Origin: Bettongia penicillata ogilbyi
Lineage: Eukaryota > Chordata > Mammalia > Diprotodontia > Potoroidae
Assembly: GCA_023548195.1 (NCBI GenBank)
Contig: JAJHZJ010000532.1
Coordinates: forward strand, 700,001 to 764,000
Direction: 5' to 3'
DNA: 64,000 nucleotides
Numbering within the stretch: position 1 is the first letter of the stretch; each line of letters begins with the position of its first letter. The notes beneath the pieces are model-generated. The model was not told where the DNA came from. It saw only the letters and a list, made by a program, of their open reading frames with translations, and did not search any database. Shown here piece after piece: positions 55,906 through 64,000 of the stretch. The position numbers were made by a program, and so were the translations under genes.

Positions 55906-56370
55906 GGGAGAAGAGGGCAGCATGAGGGACAGTCAGAAAAAAAATACCCAGAGCCCAGAAACATATAAAGAACTATGTACAAACAAGTTATATAAAGATA
56001 AATATTTGGAAGTCACCTTTTAAATTACAGATATATGCTAAATAGATGGAGTGAGTTATCACATCAGTTCTTCACAGGGATGAAATCTCAGATCCAGATG
56101 GAAGACAAGTCAACAGAATAAGCTCATAAAGGGCAGGGAATGGATGATTCAATGTCAACCCTATACTTCAAGGATCTGGCACAGCAGGAAACGTCTATGG
56201 AATTTTAAGTGCATTAACTTCCTCCCATGCCACACTTACTCCCTTCCCCACCTTAGAATCATTGCATGATCCATTTCATAAGCCTTGAATGTGCTCTCCT
56301 CACATCCAGCACTGCCCAACTGGAACTGGCCAGTTGGGTCCCCACTGGGGCAGCTACTGCTTCTCACAAA
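55906..56370. other. Unassigned intronic DNA
   Basis: No gene or repeat family recognised. Confidence 0.35.
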
Positions 56371-56374
56371 TTGC

Positions 56375-56610
56375 TGTTTGTCCTTCCTTTGGGAAGAACA
56401 CCAGTGACATCATGAGGATGGTGTCACCAATGACATCATGAGGATTTGTGCAAGAACTGGATTTAAGTTAGGCAGAACTGCAGAATCACCAGCCTCACTT
56501 TCTCCTCCAGAGCCATCTGGGTCCAATGGCAAAACACAGATCAAGACAACTGGAAATGGCCCAGAATGCAGTGGGAGACCTTGGACTTTTTAAACTAAGA
56601 GATCTCAAGT
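56375..56610 (-). mobile_element. RTE-tailed SINE (RTESINE-like) with a small internal duplication
   Basis: 'gctgtttgtccttcctttgggaagaa', 'accagcctcactttctcctccagagccatctgggtcc', 'aatggcccagaatgcagtgggagacc'. The phrase 'caatgacatcatgagga' is a near-repeat of 'cagtgacatcatgagga' just before it (about 56401-56442). It lies about 50-60 bp upstream of H8. Confidence 0.6.
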
Positions 56611-56661
56611 TGTCTGAGGCAACACCCATGTAGTGATTTAGGCTAGGTAAGAAGTAAGGCA

Positions 56662-59133
56662 GGGGGCAGAACCAAGATAGCAGAGTAACAGCAGGGACGT
56701 TCATGAGCACTGCCCCCAAATCCAGCCAAATACCTGTAAAAAAAAAAAAAAAGACTCTAAACAAATTCTGGAACTGCAGAACCCACAGAATGACAAAGTG
56801 AAGCAAATATCCAGCCCAAGACAGCCTGGAAGGTCTCCAGGAGCTGTATATCGCACTACGCTGGGAACAGAGCACAGGCTGGCACAGATAGGACTTGAGC
56901 AGGCCTTGGGCAGACTAAATCTCTCACACTTGTAGTGGTTTCTAGACTTCATGACCTTAAAACTCTGAAGATAAATTGGAAGGTAAGTGGGAAAAGTCTG
57001 TAGGACTAGTGCAGGAGAGTGGAGTACTCTGGCCCTGGTCCCAGGGCAGCTTAGGGGGAAGGAACCCACAGCAGCAGCAGGGCCAGCTGCAACCACTGTT
57101 TCTAGAGCTCTAGGCCCACAGGCAAATAAATGGCTAGGAAAACGAGCAAAAACTGGAAAAAGAATCAGACTATAGAATCTTACCTTGTTAACAAGAAAGA
57201 CCAAAACATGCAAACAGAAGACAACAAAGTCAAAGCTCCTCCATCCAAAGTTTCCAAGAAAAATATGAACTGGTCTCAGACCATGGAAGAATTCAAAAAG
57301 GATTTTGAAAATCAAAAGAAATAGAGCAAAAATTGGGAAGATACAAGAAAATCATGAAAAACGAATCAACTGCTTGCTAAAGGAGACCCCAAAAAATGCT
57401 GAAGAAAATAATACTTTAAAAAACAGACTAACCAAAATGGCAAGCGATCCAAAAAGTCAATTAGGAGAATGATCTAAAAAGCAGAATTGGCCAGATGGAA
57501 AAGGAGATCCAAAAGCTCACTGAAGAAAATAATTTCTTAAAGATTAGAATGGAATAGATGGAAGCTAATGACTTTATGAAAAATCAAAAAATCATAAAAC
57601 AAAACCAAAGGAATGAAAAAATAGAAGACAATGTGAAATATCTAATTAGAAAAACAACTGACCTGAAAAACAGATCCAGGAGAGACAATTTAAAAATTAT
57701 GGGACTACCTGAAAGCCACGATCAAAAGAAGAGCCTAGACATCATCTTTCATGAAATTATCAAGGTAAACTGCCCTGATATTCTAGAACCAGACGGCAAA
57801 ACAAATATTGAAAGAATCTACTGATCACCTCCGAAAAGAAAAACTCCTAGGAATATTGTAGCCAAATTCCAGAGTTCCTAGGTCAAGGAGAAAATATTGC
57901 AAGCAGTCAGAAAGAAATAATTCAAGTATTGTGGAAATACAATCAGGATAACACAAGATCTAACAACTTCTACATTAAGTGATCAAAGGGCTTGGAATAA
58001 AATATTCCAGAAGTCAAAGGAGCTAGGATTAAAACCAAGAATCACCTACCCAGCAAAACTGAGTACAATTCCTCAAGGGAAAAAATAGTCATTCAATGTT
58101 GTAGAGGACTTTCAAGCATTCTTGATGAAAAAACCAGAGCTGAAAAGAAAACCTGACTTTCAAACACAAGAATCAAGAAAAGCATGAAAAGGTAAACAGG
58201 AAAGAAAAATCATTAGGGACTTACCAAAGTTGAACTGTTTACATTCCTGCATGGAAAGATAACATTTGTAACTCTTGAGACTTTTCTCAGTATTTGGGTA
58301 GTTGGAGGGATTATATACATATATATACACAGAGAGCCACAGGGTGAGCTGAATAGGAAGGGATGATATCTAAAAAAATAAAACTAAGGGGTGAGAGAGG
58401 AATATATTGGGAGAAGAAAGGGAGAAACGGAATGGAACAAATTATCTCTCATAAAAGAGGCAAGAAAAATCTTTTTCAATGGAGGGAAAAAGTGAAGCTT
58501 ACTCTCATCACATTTGGCATAAGGAGGGAATAACATGCACACTCAATTTGGTATGAAAATCTGTCTTACACTACAGAAAAGTAGTGGAGAAGGGAATATG
58601 AAGGGTGGGGTGGAATGATAGAAGGGAGGGCACATGGGAGAAGGGAGTAATTAGCAGTAAACACTTTGGGGATGGACAAGGTCAAAAGTCAGACTAGAAT
58701 AAATGAGGACAGGATAGGATGGAGGGAAATATAGTTAGTCTTTCACAACACGACTATTATGGAAGTGTTTTGCATCACTACACATGTATAACCTATATTG
58801 AACTGCTTGCCTTTCTCAGTGGGGATGGGTGGAGAAGGAGGAAGGGAGAGAAGTTGGAACTCAAAGTTTTAAAAATGAATGTTAAAAATTGTTTTTAAAG
58901 TCAACTGTAAAATAAGAAGTACAGGTAATGGAGTACAGAAATCTATCTTGCCCCACAAGTAAATAGAGGAGATGGGGATTAGGGAAGGGAGGGGTGTGAG
59001 GAGGACAGAAGGGGTAATCGTTATGCACAGTGACTTGGGGTGGGGAAGGGGAAGATGGGGAGAAAATCTGGAACTCAAAATCTTGTGAAAATGAAGGTTG
59101 AAAACTAAAAATAAATAATTTTTTTAAAAAAAG
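56662..59133 (+). mobile_element. H8: older HAL1 element
   Basis: About 2.47 kb, starting GGGGGCAGAACCAAGATAGCAG (decayed YY1-type start) and ending 'aactaaaaataaataattttttt'. It is flanked by a 12-bp duplication with one mismatch: agaagtaaggca (56650-56661) and agaaataaggca (59134-59145). It contains 5'UTR, ORF1, a vestigial TA/CA tract (about 58312-58332) and both L1-type 3' termini (58785-58910 and 59030-59125). The internal terminus is unusually complete here. Confidence 0.85.
57130..58187 (+). pseudogene. H8 ORF1, multiply broken
   Basis: Opens with MARKTSKNWKKNQTIESYLV, the PIP-like motif in the form N-Q-T-I-E-S-Y-L. It breaks near 57322 (AAATAG), 57471 and 57556 and elsewhere. The RRM piece (57558-57824: RRDNLKIMGLPESHDQKKS) ends at a stop near 57822. 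The C-terminal text continues with stops to the family end at about 58185-58187. It is more decayed than H1, H3, H4 and H5. Confidence 0.8.
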
Positions 59134-59274
59134 AGAAATAAGGCAAAAAACGTCTTTACTGACTAAAACAACCCACAAAACACAATGAAGAAAGAAAAAA
59201 GATCTTTGCCAACAAAAACCCACAGAGAGAGCGGTCCACAGAGTCACAAATAGCTGGACACAGTTAAACAACAT

Positions 59275-59385
59275 AGCACAGGCTCCTTGAAGGCAGGGGT
59301 GTTCTATTTTTGTCTTTGTATCCCCATCCTAGCACAGTTCTTGGCATGTTCCTTAAGTGCTTGATTCATAAATTGAGACCACTAT
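59275..59385 (+). mobile_element. L2 LINE 3' terminal fragment
   Basis: 'caggctccttgaaggcaggggtgttctatttttgtctttgtatccccatcctagcacagttcttggcatg' followed by 'aagtgcttgattcataaattga'. Confidence 0.75.
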
Positions 59386-60283
59386 AAAAGGGACTGCATT
59401 ATCCCTTCTGAGTATTTTCAATCCATCTTATACTCCAAAAGTGTTGTAGTTCGGCCTAAAACAATCCTCCCTAGCCTTAATTTCAACATGAATACATGCC
59501 AGGCACCAAGCCCTGACCAACCTTCTACCCAGTCTACTTGTGCCTGAGCTGCCACAGAGCCTGCCTACATCCTATCGGTCACACCGCACAACTAACGCCC
59601 AATTTATCATCGCCAAAATCAGTGTGTGTAAATAAAGAACTTCATCTCAAAGCGGAAAACACAGCCTGAGACGCTGGACAGATGGGGCACTGGCTCCCGG
59701 CTCCCGCTCTGACAGAACGGGGCGGTAAGACAACGGCACCTCTTCTCTCCTCCGCTAAGCCGCGAGCTGACCGAAGGCTGGCCCCGAGGAGCTGCACAGC
59801 GGGGCACAGCGCGGGAACCGACGGAAGGACGAGTCTGGGGGCGCCGTGGGGTGAAGCCCCAAGTCCTCCAGGCTCCAGCGCGGAGGGGAGCCGCCCCTCG
59901 CCACAACTTTCTGCCCAGTCCCCAACCATCAGGCACGTGCAGGCCCTCAGGGGCCCGGGCCGGAAGAGGCGGGCTCCAGGCTCGGGCCAGCCCCGCCCCC
60001 GGGCCAGCCCCGCCCCCCGGGCCTCCAGAGCGCCGGGCCTCCAGAGCGCCGGGCCCGGGTCTTGGAGGGAGGAGGATGCGCGGCCCCTCCCAGGCCCCCA
60101 GCCTCGGGCCTAGCGCCTCGGGTTCGCCCCCGCAGGAGGGCAGGGGCGGGGAAGCCCAGGGGTGCGGCCGGACTCCATCCCGTCCCCGCCCCTCGGCCCG
60201 CGGCCCGGCAGCTAAGATGTGCCGAGGCTCGGGGTGCGGCCTCCCCCGGGCCGAGCCGCCCCGGCCGTGACGGAAGCACTCAC

Positions 60284-60336
60284 CGCTTCACGACGCCCGT
60301 TTTGATCTTGATCTGCCTCACGCGAGGATCAGCCAT
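60284..60336 (-). CDS. TBCA: Tubulin-binding cofactor A, coding exon 1
   Basis: TBCA is a small cytosolic chaperone of about 108 residues. It captures quasi-native beta-tubulin released by the chaperonin and passes it along the cofactor pathway that yields alpha/beta-tubulin heterodimers. On the minus strand from 60336 the exon encodes MADPRVRQIKIKTGVVK followed by CG, giving 17 codons plus 2 bases. This is identical to the N-terminus I know for mammalian TBCA. It ends at a strong donor, CG|GTGAGTG (GT at 60283-60282), so the split codon is completed by exon 2. The start context is GACCATGG, with G at +4. Exons 2-4 were not found in the remaining 60 kb, which must be intron 1 and beyond, although an overlooked short exon is possible. 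The 5'UTR extends rightward into the CpG island; the transcription start is unknown. Confidence 0.95.
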
Positions 60337-60537
60337 GGTCCCCCACTGAGCGCGGCTGGCGGAAAGACGGCGAAAAGTCGGGACTCTGAGGGGAGGAGAC
60401 CGAGCACGCTGAAACCGGTTATGTCCGCTAAGCCGTGGGAGGCCCCGTGCGCATGCGCTGGCCCGGGCGCGGCCCGAGCGCGCTCTCTGCGGGGCCCCTC
60501 CTCTTTCCTTACCGCTTCCCCGCCCCCTCTGCCATGA

Positions 60538-60542
60538 CCAAT
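60538..60542 (+). promoter_or_regulatory. TBCA: CCAAT box (NF-Y type), TBCA promoter
   Basis: GACCAATGGG on the + strand (reverse-oriented relative to TBCA), about 200 bp upstream of the start codon and flanked by GC boxes on both sides (60517-60526, 60551-60559). NF-Y works in either orientation. Confidence 0.55.
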
Positions 60543-60759
60543 GGGAGCTCGGGGGCGGGTGGAGCCGCCGGTCCGGCCCTGCCCCCCTCGGTAGCCCGTC
60601 CTCTCTCTGCTCAGGTGGAGCGCTCTGCGCAGCGTGGGGCAGGCCGAGCTCGGGGTTGGCACGTCGCGCTGTGGGCGGCACGGAGCAGCGTAGAAAGTCA
60701 TTTAATTTAATAATGACTTACATTTTCAGGGTCTGGGGACCAGTGGCGCTGGATGCATT

Positions 60760-61290
60760 TTCATATACTCAATCAATTATTTGACTGTTTACTATTGTTT
60801 ATGCGATTATTTATAAGATATACTATGTATAGTACATCGTATGCAATACCATATACTATAGTATTCTATATTGTATGGTATATACTGTATGAAGTTATGG
60901 TAGACTATATACCAGCCCAGATTGTACTATAAATAATTATATACTGTGCAGTTATACTATATGGTATACTCCATATTTTAGTATTATTTATATAGTATAT
61001 ACTATATATTATATATACTTAGAGGATCTGCTTTACTGTATGTCATTTATATAGTGTACATGTATGTATGAATGTAGTGTATATCTATTTTCCATGTGCG
61101 TATAAGTACATGTAGTATATATATATGTGTGGTATATGTAGTATATATAGACACATAGAGTATGTGTTTACATACTCTATGTGTCTATAGCATATTTTTT
61201 ATATTGTATATGCATATGTGTACATATGGAGTATATATACTATATATACTTTTACATAGTATATATCAAATAATGGTAGTTTATTAACTA
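60760..61290. repeat. Irregular TA/GT-rich tract
   Basis: More than 500 bp dominated by TATACTA, GTATAT and related words with no fixed unit. It begins about 60 bp outside the CpG island, upstream of TBCA. It is probably an eroded dinucleotide array. It contains the hairpin at 61146-61189. Confidence 0.8.
61146..61189. repeat. Perfect 20-bp inverted repeat with 4-nt loop
   Basis: The left arm tatagacacatagagtatgt (61146-61165), loop gttt, and right arm (61170-61189) are exact reverse complements. The arms are less simple than the surrounding TA/GT text. Confidence 0.95.
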
Positions 61291-61334
61291 TAAGTAGGTG
61301 AATAGTGTATCCTACATTTACTATATAACTATAA

Positions 61335-61890
61335 CTATTAAACTATCTTTAATTAAATACATATTTATTAAGCACCTACTATGTACCAGACATTGTGCTA
61401 AGTTCTGGGGATACAAAAAGAGTCAAAAGATGTCCTTACTCTCAAGGAGCTTACAGTCTAATGGGGGGGAACATGCAAACAAATATATATAAAGCAAGCT
61501 ATATACAGGACAAATAGGAAATAATTAACAGAAGGAAGGCCATGGAATTACAAGGGGATTGGGGAAGGCTTCTGGCAGAAAGTGAGATTTTAATTGGGAC
61601 TTCAAAGAAGTTGGAGAGTTCAGTAAGCAGAATGGGGAGGACTAATATGGGGGTGGGGGAAGCGGAGCAGCCAGAGAGAATGCCTAGAACTGACATGTGG
61701 GATGTCTTGTTCCTGAAACAGTAAAAAGGCCAGTGTCATGGGATCAAAGAGCCCCTACTGGTGAGTAAGGTAAGAAAAGCAGGAGGAGACAAGGTTGTGA
61801 AGAGCTTTAAATGCCATCCAGAGCATTTTGGTTTTGCTCCTGGAGGCAATAAGAAGCCACTAAAGTTTATTGAGTAGACAGCCATAAGTG
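61335..61890 (-). mobile_element. L2 LINE, long 3' end, antisense
   Basis: 'catatttattaagcacctactatgtaccagacattgtgctaagttctggggatacaaaaag', 'aaggagcttacagtctaatgggg', 'caaacaaatatatataaagcaagctatatacaggacaaataggaaataattaacag', 'gaagagctttaaatgccat', 'aataagaagccactaaagtttattgagtag'. It is the best preserved L2 copy in the window. Confidence 0.78.
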
Positions 61891-61999
61891 TCAACTATAC
61901 ATAAGTATATGGTATGTAGCTAAACTATATAGTACGTTACTATAACAATTATTTACTAACATGGGTCTAAGATCTCAATCATATGAGTGTTCCTTAAAG

Positions 62000-62350
62000 A
62001 TATGGATCAAGGATTCTTAACCTTTAGAGGTACTGTAGAGCCCTTTAGTAGTCAGGTGAAGTTGGGTTGGTTTTTTTTAGTTAATAGTAGGAGGAAATGC
62101 CAAATTTCAGTAAGAACAGAGGCTTTCAAATTTTATCATCTCAGGATCCCTTTATACTCTTAAAAATTGTTGAGGACCTCAAAGCACTTTAGTTTGTATC
62201 AGCTAAATCTATCAATGTTTTTATTGTATTAGAAATTAAAACATTGTTGTTATGAAAGTAATTTTGGCCTAATATAACTTCTAAAAGAGTTTTGGGGACC
62301 CTTAGGAATCTCTGTGCCATATTTTGCAAACCACTGAATTAGAGGTTAGA
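62000..62350. repeat. Old interspersed repeat (family uncertain)
   Basis: 'aaggattcttaacctttagaggtactgtagagcccttta' and 'tctcaggatccctttatactcttaaaaattgttgaggacctcaaagcactttagtttgtat' resemble an old repeat related to 1235-1370. I cannot name it. Confidence 0.4.
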
Positions 62351-62789
62351 GGAAATAAAGATGTATTTTTTTTCTCCATTCAAGTTCACCAACCCTCTTA
62401 AATCTAAGATTAATTACCGTTAGTATGGATCATAACCTGCCCACACTTTCATCTTGTGCAAGTCTTGTCCATGTTCTCTGATAAGTTTTCCCTGACAGAT
62501 CCACCCCCAGCAAGCAGTCCAGTGGGCTAGTGAATATCACCTGCATGTCAGTGCAGGACTAAACATGTTCCTCAGCATGTCCATCTGTTATCCTTTATGA
62601 GATATAACAATTACCTCCTACTTACTAACTGAATATATGAAGTCCTCTGTTTAACATATCCCCCAAGTACTCCCCTGCTTGTACTTTGAAGACCAACTTA
62701 ATGGTTACTTTCTCTATGAAGTCTTCCTTGAAAGAAGGAGCACTAGATTTGGAGTCAGACTGGATGAGATCTCCTCTAAGATTCCCTAT

Positions 62790-63005
62790 AACTAAGTCTG
62801 TGAAGTAATGGCTAATATCTATGTAGCCCTTTAGAGTTTACATAGGGAGCACAAGTATCATCCAGGCTTGGCACACTAGGAAACTGATGACAAAAAGCAT
62901 TATGTGACTTGTCTGAGAGCACAGAGTAGTAAGTAAACAAGCAGGGATTCAAGTTCAGGTCTTAGGATGTGCAATCGTTCCTCTATCCAATATGGCCTCT
63001 CAAGG
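62790..63005 (-). mobile_element. MIR/Mar-type SINE, antisense
   Basis: 'ggctaatatctatgtagccctttagagtttac', 'ctaggaaactgatgacaaaaagcattatgtgacttgtctgagagcacagagtagtaag', 'attcaagttcaggtctta'. It is a diverged CORE SINE. Confidence 0.6.
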
Positions 63006-63479
63006 TAAAAGCCTTCCATTTCAAATCACACACAGTACTTGTTTTAGCATCTCAGTGTTGCACTATGTCATCCTAGGTGCATCCTGATTTATCTGGATAC
63101 TGTCCAGACATTTCTCCTCCATTTACTCTTCTCATCCTCCTTGTAATTTGTCTTCTAATTTTATCTCTCATCAAATGACCAATGATCTATTAGCTGCCAG
63201 ATGTAATGACCCATTTTTAGTTCTTAACCATCTTGACTTTTCTGCAAATTTAATTCTGTCTATCCCCCCCTTCTAGAATCACTCTTCTGGCTGGGTTTTT
63301 GTAACATAGTTCTCTGTCTTGGTTCTCCTACCAACCTTCTTGCACCTTAGTCTCTTTTGATGGCTCATCATCCTTGTCCCATTTCCTGTTCATGAATTTC
63401 CCTAGGGTTCTGTACTGTACCCTGTCCATTTTTTCTGTGAATTGGCCTCCCTGCCAATCTAATCTATTACTAAAATTAT

Positions 63480-63835
63480 TTTCCAAATGGTCAGTTCTAA
63501 CCATGTTGCTCCCTGACTCAGTAAACTCCAGTGGCTCCCTATTGCCTTTAGAGGCAGATATAAACTTTGCTTAGCTTTTAAAGTTCCTCATAAACTGGCC
63601 ACAATGCAATTTTCCAGCTTTGTTATACATTTCTCTCTACATCATACTCTGCTGTATAGAGAAATGACTCCCTTACCTATATACATGTTGTTTTCCCAAT
63701 AAAATTCAAACCCATTGAAGGCAAAGACACATTTTTCTTTATATGCCCAACACCCTAGTATAGTATGTGGCACATAATATTTGCTGTATACATGCTTATC
63801 AAATAAACTGAATAAATCTCTCTCCTAGGATGTAA
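63480..63835 (+). mobile_element. L2 LINE 3' end
   Basis: 'ctaaccatgttgctccctgactcagtaaactccagtggctccctattgcctttagaggcagatataaactttgc', 'aagttcctcataaactggcc', 'aaacccattgaaggcaaagacacatttttctttatatgcccaacaccctagtatagtatgtggcacataatatttgctgtatac'. The remaining DNA from 63836 to the window end resembles another L2-like antisense/sense fragment, too diverged to call. Confidence 0.7.
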
Positions 63836-64000
63836 GTTTCATGTCAGTCATGACCAGTGCCTTATCTTCCATCTACACCCACAATCTAGTACAGTATTTT
63901 ACACTCTTTTCATTTAACAAGGTTAAATTCAGTTGAAAGCTATATTAAGCATCTTCTTATGTCAACCTCTATGCTAGGTCTAGAAACTCAAAAATTAAAT

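Larger units (their letters stand above)
59640..60700. promoter_or_regulatory. TBCA: CpG island spanning TBCA promoter, exon 1 and start of intron 1
   Basis: An abrupt change from AT-rich DNA to about 1 kb of very GC- and CpG-rich sequence, and back at about 60700. GC boxes of the CCCCGCCCCC type occur at 59991-60000 and 60517-60526 and as GGGGGCGGG at 60551-60559. A CCAAT pentamer lies at 60538-60542, about 200 bp upstream of the start codon on the gene's strand. No TATA box stands out, as expected for a housekeeping promoter. Two short GC-rich tandem duplications lie at 59984-60017 and 60019-60050. The many long open frames here on both strands are composition artefacts. Confidence 0.9.

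Noticed and set aside
1..60283. TBCA exons 2-4
   Set aside because: I looked on the minus strand for text encoding the TBCA regions after residue 18 and found none. They are probably beyond the left edge. A translated search with TBCA would settle this.
59619..60710. Long overlapping open frames on both strands (up to about 143 codons)
   Set aside because: They lie in the CpG island, where stop codons are rare. They overlap one another in several frames and have Pro/Arg/Ala/Gly-rich composition without motifs. Only the 17-codon TBCA exon in this region has recognisable protein sequence and a splice donor.
61146..61189. Hairpin as a microRNA precursor
   Set aside because: The arms are perfectly paired, with only 20 bp and a 4-nt loop, shorter than a typical pre-miRNA, and embedded in low-complexity TA/GT DNA. 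It is kept only as a DNA-structure observation.

Overview
This is nuclear DNA of a mammal, almost certainly a marsupial. It has no compact gene array. Instead it is A+T-rich interspersed-repeat DNA with one CpG island near the right end. Marsupial origin is inferred from the repeats: L1 3' ends, tRNA/CORE-type SINEs, RTE (BovB-like) LINE fragments with RTE-tailed SINEs, and long L2 3' ends, all of marsupial character. Species cannot be decided from the sequence alone.

The only host gene I can identify is TBCA (tubulin-binding cofactor A), on the minus strand. Its first coding exon lies at 60284-60336 and encodes MADPRVRQIKIKTGVVK plus two bases, followed by a GTGAGT splice donor. It sits inside a CpG island (about 59640-60700) with GC boxes and a CCAAT box. 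Everything left of 60283 should therefore be TBCA intron 1, unless a later exon escaped me; I found no exon 2-4 sequence. Right of about 60710 is upstream intergenic DNA: an irregular TA/GT tract with a perfect 20-bp-arm hairpin, then L2 and MIR-like debris.

The intron is dominated by one family of L1-derived elements that carry a 5'UTR, ORF1 and a purine-rich 3'UTR but no ORF2, i.e. HAL1 ('half-L1') architecture. I label the copies H1 (1863-4721), H2 (25001-33362, split in three), H3 (26857-29621, inside H2), H4 (29742-32652, inside H2), H5 (39170-41970), H6 (45703-49912, split), H7 (48146-49536, inside H6) and H8 (56662-59133). A ninth, different ORF1-only insertion (L1-A, 11323-13494) has a 15-bp target-site duplication and no poly(A). 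All nine lie on the + strand, antisense to TBCA. Copies range from old (H2, H6, H8) to young (H1, H4), and every ORF1 is broken. Two copies (H3, H5) share the same ORF1 lesions, which suggests a source that kept amplifying although it encoded neither a complete ORF1p nor ORF2p.

The most interesting signals are these: the two-step nesting in H2; a doubled L1-type 3' terminus in every HAL1 copy; a 65-75 bp tandem unit in the 5'UTR present in 1, 2 or 3 copies; a PCNA-binding-like N(K/Q)TIE(S/G)(F/Y)(F/L) motif at the ORF1p N-terminus; stacked 5'UTR/promoter modules in H2 and L1-A; and (CA)n microsatellites carried inside each 3'UTR. Between these elements the window holds older L1, L2, MIR/CORE-SINE, RTE and L3/CR1-like fragments and simple repeats, with several stretches in which I recognise nothing.
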